The notes under the pieces: model-generated | Told to the model about the DNA's origin: nothing | What the model saw: only the letters and a program-made list of their open reading frames with translations | Databases searched by the model: none | Assembly (NCBI GenBank): GCA_023244865.1 | Contig: JAHFLM010000006.1 | Span: 1 to 18,290, forward strand | From: Candidatus Harrisonbacteria bacterium | GTDB taxonomy: Bacteria > Patescibacteriota > Minisyncoccia > UBA6257 > UBA11618 | Direction: 5' to 3' | Length of the DNA stretch: 18,290 bases | Position numbers and translations under genes: made by a program | In this document: positions 13,286 to 18,290 of the stretch, in pieces | How the letters are laid out: the number at the start of each line of letters is the position of its first letter | Numbering within the stretch: the stretch's first letter is position 1

Positions 13286-16200
13286 ATGGCTGAAACTAAA
13301 TTTACACATTTACATACCCACAGCCACTACTCCCTCCTAGACGGCCTCGGCAAAATCGACCAATTAGTTAAAAAAGCTAAAGAACTTGGCATGACCTCCC
13401 TTGCCCTAACCGACCATGGTAACCTCTATGGCGCCATCGATTTTTACAAAACCTGCAAAAAAAATGGCATTAAACCAATCTTGGGTCTCGAAGCCTATAT
13501 CGCCCCGCGCACTCGGCAAGAAAAAGTCCACGACGTCGACAACAAATACTTTCACCTCACTCTTTTAGTTAAAAACGAAACCGGCTGGAAAAATCTTATT
13601 CAACTCGTCACCAAATCCTACATGGAAGGCTTTTATTATAAGCCCCGCATGGATAAGGAACTTTTAAACAAATATCACGAAGGCTTAATCGCTCTTTCCG
13701 GCTGCTATTCCGGTGAACTCATCCGCGCCATTAAATCTAATAAATTAGTCCTCGCCGAAAATATTGCCAAGGAACATCTGGCGCTTTTTGGCGAAGGTAA
13801 TTATTTCATCGAAATCGGCCACCACCCGAACATCGAGCCAGAAATGTTCCAAAAAATCCGAACCTCGCTCATCGACATTAGCCGCAAACTAAATATTCCC
13901 CTCGTGGCCACTCAAGATATTCACTACATCTTAAAGGAAGACGCCCCCTATCAAGAAATTTTAAGCACTATCCAGTCCGGTATAAAAGAAAATAGATATC
14001 GCATGAGCGACGACGACTTCTCGGTCAAAAGCCCTGAAGAAATGTCTAAATTCTTCGAAGATGTGCCGGAGGCAATCGCCAATACCGAAAAAATCGTAGA
14101 ACTATGTAATCTCGAACTTATTCTCGGTAAAACCATTCTCCCTAAGTTTTCCGTCCCCGCAGGTGAAACCTCGGCCACCTTTTTAAACAAACTAATAGAA
14201 GAAAGAATTCTCACTCGCTACAACCCTATCACCGAAGAAGTTAAACAAAGAATCGACTACGAGCTCGGGGTAATTAACGGCATGGGTTTCGCCGACTATT
14301 TCTTAATCGTCCAAGATTTTATTAAATGGGCAAGAGACCACGGCATCGTGGTTGGCCCAGGCAGAGGTTCCGCCGCCGGCAGCATCGTGGCCTACATCAC
14401 CGGTATCACGAACGTCGACCCTTTAAAATTCGGTCTCCTTTTTGAAAGATTCTTAAACCCCGACCGTATTCAAATGCCTGATATCGACGTCGACCTTGCT
14501 GATGTTAGACGCGACGAAGTCTTTGGTTATCTCCAAGAAAAATATGGCGCCGATCACGTCGCTCATATTATTACTTTCGGTACCATGGCCGCCAAAGCCG
14601 CCATTCGCGACGCCGGCCGAGCTCTCAACATGCCCTACTCCCTCTGTGACCAAGTCGCCAAACTCATCCCCTTCAAAGTTGGCATGAATTTAGATACCGC
14701 AATCGAAGAAACTCCCGACCTCCAAAATTTAATTAAGACCGATCCCAATGTCGCTCGCATTATCCAGTCGGCTAAAAAACTCGAAGGCGTCGCTCGCCAT
14801 GCTTCCGTCCACGCCTGCGGTACCATCATCGGCGACAAACCTCTCACCGATTACCTCCCTCTCCAATACGCCCCTCAAGACGACAAAGTCGTCATCACTC
14901 AATTTGAAATGCACGCCTGTGAAGATTTAGGCCTCCTTAAAATGGACTTACTCGGTCTAAAAAATCTCACCATCATGGAAAACGCCATTCGCTTAATTAG
15001 AGAAGCCGGCAAAGGTGAAATAAACACCGACACCATCCCCCAAGGCGACCCCGCCACCTATAAAATGCTTCAAGAAGGCGACACCACCGGCGTTTTCCAA
15101 TTTGAATCTTCCGGCATGCGCCGCTATATGAAAGATTTAAAGCCCACCGAACTCGAAGATTTGGTTGCTTTAGTCGCCGCCTACCGCCCAGGCCCCATGG
15201 AATTAATTCCTTCGTACATCAATCGCAAACATGGCCGCGAAGAAATCACCTACTTACACCCGGGCCTCGCCCCCATCATGCAGACTACCTATGGCATTGG
15301 CATTTACCAAGAGCAAATGATGAGAATCGCCCGCGACCTCGCCGGCTTCACCCTCGCCGAAGCTGACACTTTAAGAAAAGCTATCGGTAAAAAAATCAAA
15401 TCCCTCCTCGATGAACAAAAAGGTAAATTGATCGACGGCATGGTCAAAAACGGCATGACGCAAGAAACCGCCGAAGCCATTTGGGAACTTTTCCCACCTT
15501 TCGCTCGCTATGGTTTTAATAAAAGTCACGCCGTTTGCTACGCGCTTATCGGCTATCAAACCGCCTATCTCCGAGCTCACTATCCAGTCGAATATATGAC
15601 TAGTCTCTTAAACGCCGACGCCGGTGATATTGATCGCGCCGCCTTCTTAATCGCCGAATGTAAAAAAATGAAAATCGAAGTCTTGCCACCGGATATTAAT
15701 AAAAGCTGGAAGCACTTCACTCCCGAAGAAAGCAACATCCGCTTCGGCCTTCTCGCTATTAAAAACGTTGGTGAGAATATCGTCGAAGCCATCATCGCCG
15801 AACGTCAAAAAACCGGCCCATTTAATTCTTTGGGTGCTATTTTAAAACGCGTCGGGCACAAAGACCTTAATAAAAAATCTTTGGAAGCGCTCACCAAATG
15901 CGGCGCCTTAGACTCCCTCGAAATCGAACGTAATCAAATTATTCAAAACATCGAAGCCATTATTAAATTCACCCAAGCCTTAAGAAAATACGAAAAGAAT
16001 TCCATGGCCGGCCTCTTCGGCGACAGTGGAGAAGTGAACTCACTCAAACTTCCTAAAACCGAAAAAGCCACGACCGAAGTTAAACTCACTTGGGAAAAAG
16101 AATTACTCGGCCTCTACGTTTCCGACCACCCTCTCAATCAATATCGCGAACGCCTCATCAAAGCCGCCGCTACCCCCATCAAGCAAGCACTCCTAGTTAA

Positions 16201-16459
16201 AAGCGAAACCAACCAACTCACAATCGGCGGCATTATCACCACCGTTAAGAAAATCGTCACCAAAAAAGGCGAGCCTATGGCCTTCGTCAAAATTTCCGAC
16301 TTCGACTCCAGCATCGAAACCGTCGTCTTCCCTAAAATGCTCGCGACCGTCCAAGATTTCCTAATCGATGGCGAACCCGTAATCCTCATGGGCAAAATGT
16401 CCTTCCGCAACGAAGAGCCTAGCCTAATAGTTGATGGCATTAAATCTTTAAGAAAATAA
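13286..16459 (+). CDS. dnaE: DNA polymerase III subunit alpha
   Basis: 1057 residues, replicative polymerase of the C family, about 100 shorter than E. coli DnaE. The N-terminal PHP domain has FTHLHTHSHYS (H8, H10, H12) and LTDHGN (D43, H44), so most metal-binding residues of an active PHP site are kept. The palm has GPGRGSAAGS, then MPDIDVDLAD with D401 and D403, and KMDLLGLKN with D554, matching the E. coli catalytic triad D401, D403 and D555. RYGFNKSHAVCYALI is the classical DnaE motif. An OB-fold (LTIGGIITTVKK onward) is near the C-terminus; a typical beta-clamp motif was not checked. The start codon has no Shine-Dalgarno sequence and directly follows the heptamer array. Confidence 0.97.
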   Translation: MAETKFTHLHTHSHYSLLDGLGKIDQLVKKAKELGMTSLALTDHGNLYGAIDFYKTCKKNGIKPILGLEAYIAPRTRQEKVHDVDNKYFHLTLLVKNETGWKNLIQLVTKSYMEGFYYKPRMDKELLNKYHEGLIALSGCYSGELIRAIKSNKLVLAENIAKEHLALFGEGNYFIEIGHHPNIEPEMFQKIRTSLIDISRKLNIPLVATQDIHYILKEDAPYQEILSTIQSGIKENRYRMSDDDFSVKSPEEMSKFFEDVPEAIANTEKIVELCNLELILGKTILPKFSVPAGETSATFLNKLIEERILTRYNPITEEVKQRIDYELGVINGMGFADYFLIVQDFIKWARDHGIVVGPGRGSAAGSIVAYITGITNVDPLKFGLLFERFLNPDRIQMPDIDVDLADVRRDEVFGYLQEKYGADHVAHIITFGTMAAKAAIRDAGRALNMPYSLCDQVAKLIPFKVGMNLDTAIEETPDLQNLIKTDPNVARIIQSAKKLEGVARHASVHACGTIIGDKPLTDYLPLQYAPQDDKVVITQFEMHACEDLGLLKMDLLGLKNLTIMENAIRLIREAGKGEINTDTIPQGDPATYKMLQEGDTTGVFQFESSGMRRYMKDLKPTELEDLVALVAAYRPGPMELIPSYINRKHGREEITYLHPGLAPIMQTTYGIGIYQEQMMRIARDLAGFTLAEADTLRKAIGKKIKSLLDEQKGKLIDGMVKNGMTQETAEAIWELFPPFARYGFNKSHAVCYALIGYQTAYLRAHYPVEYMTSLLNADAGDIDRAAFLIAECKKMKIEVLPPDINKSWKHFTPEESNIRFGLLAIKNVGENIVEAIIAERQKTGPFNSLGAILKRVGHKDLNKKSLEALTKCGALDSLEIERNQIIQNIEAIIKFTQALRKYEKNSMAGLFGDSGEVNSLKLPKTEKATTEVKLTWEKELLGLYVSDHPLNQYRERLIKAAATPIKQALLVKSETNQLTIGGIITTVKKIVTKKGEPMAFVKISDFDSSIETVVFPKMLATVQDFLIDGEPVILMGKMSFRNEEPSLIVDGIKSLRK

Positions 16460-16460
16460 A

Positions 16461-16480
16461 AAAGGCCAACTAAGGCCTTT
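16461..16480. terminator. weak bidirectional terminator between convergent genes
   Basis: AAAGGCC (16461-16467) pairs with GGCCTTT (16474-16480). The T-run is interrupted (TTTAAGTTT), but an A-run on the left helps the minus strand. Confidence 0.6.
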
Positions 16481-16487
16481 AAGTTTA

Positions 16488-16850
16488 CTACTTAATACCA
16501 AAACACTTCATTGAATACTCTAACTTTAGCAACTCTTTCTCAATATAAGAATTATGAGAAGCGTTTACACACAACGTGTCACCCCTCATGACAGCAGAAT
16601 TAATCTTAACGGAAAAAAACGGCTTCATTTTAATTGTACAGATCTCTTTACATAAAATATTTCTACCCCTCTTCCACACCGCCCAAATTGCATAATTATG
16701 CATACTATCAATCCTCAAACAAACACAAAAATCTCTCCTGCCATCTACAAATACGGGTTGAGATTTCTTAAATACATCTCGGGATAACCAAATAACAACG
16801 GCATCAGAAGAAGTTTTATCAAGCAGAGACATAACATAAGCAGGTTTCAT
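16488..16850 (-). CDS. hypothetical protein, second gene of an orphan pair
   Basis: 120 residues with start at ATG 16848-16850, 9 nt after GGAGG (16860-16864). An upstream GTG at 16859 touches the ribosome site and is rejected. No membrane segment or family motif is recognised. The protein is cysteine-rich for its size, with FCVC, ILCKEIC, LCV and KCF, and strand-like in the middle (VVIWLSRDVF, then FVDGRRDFCVCLRI). It begins 35 nt after the stop of the gene at 16886-17518 and is probably co-transcribed with it. Confidence 0.6.
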   Translation of the reverse strand: MKPAYVMSLLDKTSSDAVVIWLSRDVFKKSQPVFVDGRRDFCVCLRIDSMHNYAIWAVWKRGRNILCKEICTIKMKPFFSVKINSAVMRGDTLCVNASHNSYIEKELLKLEYSMKCFGIK

Positions 16851-16885
16851 ACAAAACACCCTCCAATTCTGAAAGTTTTTATAAG

Positions 16886-17518
16886 TTAATTACAAAACAA
16901 ATCCCTACACCTTGTAATCACCTGATATCCAAGATCGCGGAATCCAACACCCTCTTCAATGCCATATTCAACCAATGACCAACCCTCATGACTATGACCG
17001 GCCAAAACAGTTCTTGGAGTTTGAAGAACGTTGGAATTTACAAAAAATAAATAACCTGGACTCAAATCATCTCTCCCAGTCAGTTGATTCAAAAAATCAA
17101 TCACCTCGTTAAGCCAAACAACAGCGAGTCGATCACCGCCCACACTTTCAAAAATCTCTCGCGCACTACTAGACTTTCGCAAACTCATTACCTGAAGCTC
17201 ACGAGTAACTAGAGCGGGGCTCTTAGAAGGAAGCATGAATTTACAAAAATCTGAAGATAAACCCGCTCTCATCTTAGACAAGATTGGAAACTTCTCGGCA
17301 GATTCAATTTCTAAAGCTTCAACTAAAGGCAATGTCACTAAACGCTCAAAAACCAATCTTGGCGAATCAACACCCTCCCAACAAGGCTTCCTATCTAAGC
17401 ATCTTTCAAGCATCTTAGCCCACTGAAGCCCATAATGGGGATCATTAAGACTATCCATTACTCTTCTAATAACTTGAAACTTATAAACATCATCAAAATT
17501 CACTAAAGCTTGAAGCAT
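16886..17518 (-). CDS. hypothetical protein, first gene of an orphan pair
   Basis: 210 residues, soluble, no membrane segment and no family I recognise. I start at ATG 17516-17518, 5 nt after GGAGG; the longer reading from TTG 17530 would run through the ribosome site. The N-terminal half looks helical (LQALVNFDDVYKFQVIRRVM onward). Near the C-terminus, AVVWLNEVIDFLNQL and TVLAGHSHEGWSLVEYG may form a small domain; the His pair in GHSHEGW is the most distinctive feature. It has its own promoter (17560-17590). Confidence 0.62.
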   Translation of the reverse strand: MLQALVNFDDVYKFQVIRRVMDSLNDPHYGLQWAKMLERCLDRKPCWEGVDSPRLVFERLVTLPLVEALEIESAEKFPILSKMRAGLSSDFCKFMLPSKSPALVTRELQVMSLRKSSSAREIFESVGGDRLAVVWLNEVIDFLNQLTGRDDLSPGYLFFVNSNVLQTPRTVLAGHSHEGWSLVEYGIEEGVGFRDLGYQVITRCRDLFCN

Positions 17519-17559
17519 GTGCACCTCCAAAAAAGTAACAATATTTCAAATGACCACGA

Positions 17560-17590
17560 ATAATATGCCTTATTAAATAAAAAATGTCAA
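17560..17590 (-). promoter_or_regulatory. probable promoter of the orphan pair
   Basis: On the minus strand: TTGACA (17585-17590), TATTAT (17560-17565). The spacer is 19 bp, longer than ideal. Confidence 0.5.
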
Positions 17591-17600
17591 TTTAAAAAAC

Positions 17601-18167
17601 CTAACTATTTAATTCTAATATGCCTCTATTGAACTTATACTCCGAAGTAAATAAGGTCACCGAAGCCGCCTTCAACTGCCCCTTAAACCAAATATCAAAA
17701 TCTTTTCTATCAGCTTTAAATTTCTCTGCGTAAATTTCTTTCAAAGCCTGGGGCTCCAAAATCATCTTCTTAAAATCCTCCAAGGTCATATTAAAATAAT
17801 TATTCGCCACTCCCTCAAGTTTTTTATCCGTCATATATTTCGCTAACCGACTATCAATTTCACTTTGCACCGTCACCCCCAAATCCGCTTCAGCCCGATC
17901 AGCTAAAACCACATCCTGAATAATTTTTTCCAAAGCCGATCGCCGAATCTCCACATCAATATCTTCTTTTTGAGTCTCGTCCAAAACCTTATCTTTAGTT
18001 AACTGATCATAATACTTCAAAGCCACATTTACCTCTTGCTCATACGAAAATCCCCAAATTAAATTTCCGTTCACCAAAGCCAACGGATACCACCCCGCTC
18101 TAAATAAAAAAACTAATACAACCCCAAAAAAAATCAAAATCAGAAAAAAACTATAAAAAAATTTCAT
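17601..18167 (-). CDS. membrane-anchored SurA-N-like protein
   Basis: 188 residues. A hydrophobic N-terminal helix (about 2-24, MKFFYSFFLILIFFGVVLVF) anchors it. Then ALVNGNLIWGFSYEQEVNVA resembles the start of the SurA N-terminal chaperone domain, where a VNG motif is followed by a helix. The rest is helical and charged with no parvulin isomerase domain, so at most it is a chaperone-like or structural extracytoplasmic protein. It begins 4 nt after the stop of the septum protein gene and has no Shine-Dalgarno sequence, so it is likely translated by coupling. The SurA likeness is by eye and could be superficial. Confidence 0.6.
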   Translation of the reverse strand: MKFFYSFFLILIFFGVVLVFLFRAGWYPLALVNGNLIWGFSYEQEVNVALKYYDQLTKDKVLDETQKEDIDVEIRRSALEKIIQDVVLADRAEADLGVTVQSEIDSRLAKYMTDKKLEGVANNYFNMTLEDFKKMILEPQALKEIYAEKFKADRKDFDIWFKGQLKAASVTLFTSEYKFNRGILELNS

Positions 18168-18171
18168 TGGT

Positions 18172-18290
18172 TTATTGATTATTTTTAGACGTTATCACAA
18201 TCATTTTTTCCCCCAACCTCGCATAGGGATACTTCCCCCGCAACTCTTTTTCTAAATTCAACGGATCTTCCAAATAAACTAAATCGTCTT
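18172..18290 (-). CDS. partial DivIC/FtsB-like septum formation protein, 3' end
   Basis: Only the last 38 codons are in the window; the 5' part lies beyond 18290. The visible segment contains YLEDPLNLEKELR, then YPYARLGEKMIVI, and ends SKNNQ. This fits the C-terminal region of DivIC/FtsB proteins, where a short acidic helix is followed by a R/K-x-GE-x-V/I strand. Those proteins are single-pass membrane subunits of the division complex; the helix and coiled coil would be outside the window. It is 4 nt from the next gene and probably in one operon with it. Confidence 0.6.
   Translation of the reverse strand, partial: DDLVYLEDPLNLEKELRGKYPYARLGEKMIVITSKNNQ

Overview
The window looks like a piece of a small-genome bacterial chromosome, most likely a Patescibacteria/CPR member (Parcubacteria-like). 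This is inferred from compact single-domain housekeeping proteins, the rpmF-nusB-rnc order, a short DnaE (1057 aa), tight gene packing and AT-rich intergenic DNA. It cannot be proven without a marker gene. The standard code fits: TGG is used for Trp, no gene has an in-frame TGA, and rnc ends in TGA.

Layout. (1) 51-827 (-): a RecB/Cas4-like PD-(D/E)XK nuclease with a Cys/His insertion. (2) About 870-5940 (+): an accessory-looking block of histidine phosphatase, ABC half-exporter plus NUDIX hydrolase, a five-helix membrane protein, and a pair of small membrane proteins. The first of that pair is a 56-codon gene that is easily missed. Each unit has its own near-consensus sigma70-type promoter (TTGACA/T, 16-17 bp, TAATAT-like), a good Shine-Dalgarno sequence and a hairpin terminator. 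(3) 5941-9268 (-): rpmF-nusB-rnc, then a NUDIX gene and a HI0933/YhiN-type flavoprotein, probably one transcript from a promoter at 9239-9268. (4) 9270-11324 (-): a DExH (HrpB-like) helicase with its own consensus promoter and terminator. (5) 11386-11955 (-): rnhB, divergent from (6) 12018-13172 (+): a membrane-anchored trypsin-like/PDZ protease. (7) 13286-16459 (+): dnaE. (8) 16488-17518 (-): two unrecognised genes in one operon. (9) 17601-18290 (-): a membrane-anchored SurA-N-like protein preceded by the 3' end of a DivIC/FtsB-like septum protein that runs off the window.

The most unusual signal is not a gene. A 126-bp element at 7698-7823 is an almost complete palindrome: 20-bp perfect outer arms, then an imperfect stem continuing to a 5-nt loop. 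It overlaps the stop codon of the RNase III gene. In the rnc mRNA it would form a long double-stranded hairpin, the type of structure RNase III cuts, so self-processing is a testable idea. A second palindrome (7195-7266) overlaps the stop codon of the next gene. Its edge motif resembles a short GTCATT...AATCT element at 4439-4466.

Other structure: a duplicated hairpin-promoter module upstream of two membrane-protein units; a clean 7-bp tandem repeat ending 3 nt before the dnaE start; and a split between genes with strong Shine-Dalgarno sites (accessory genes, helicase, protease, orphan pair) and genes with almost none (most core genes). I found no CRISPR array, tRNA, rRNA, transposase or recognisable defence operon.
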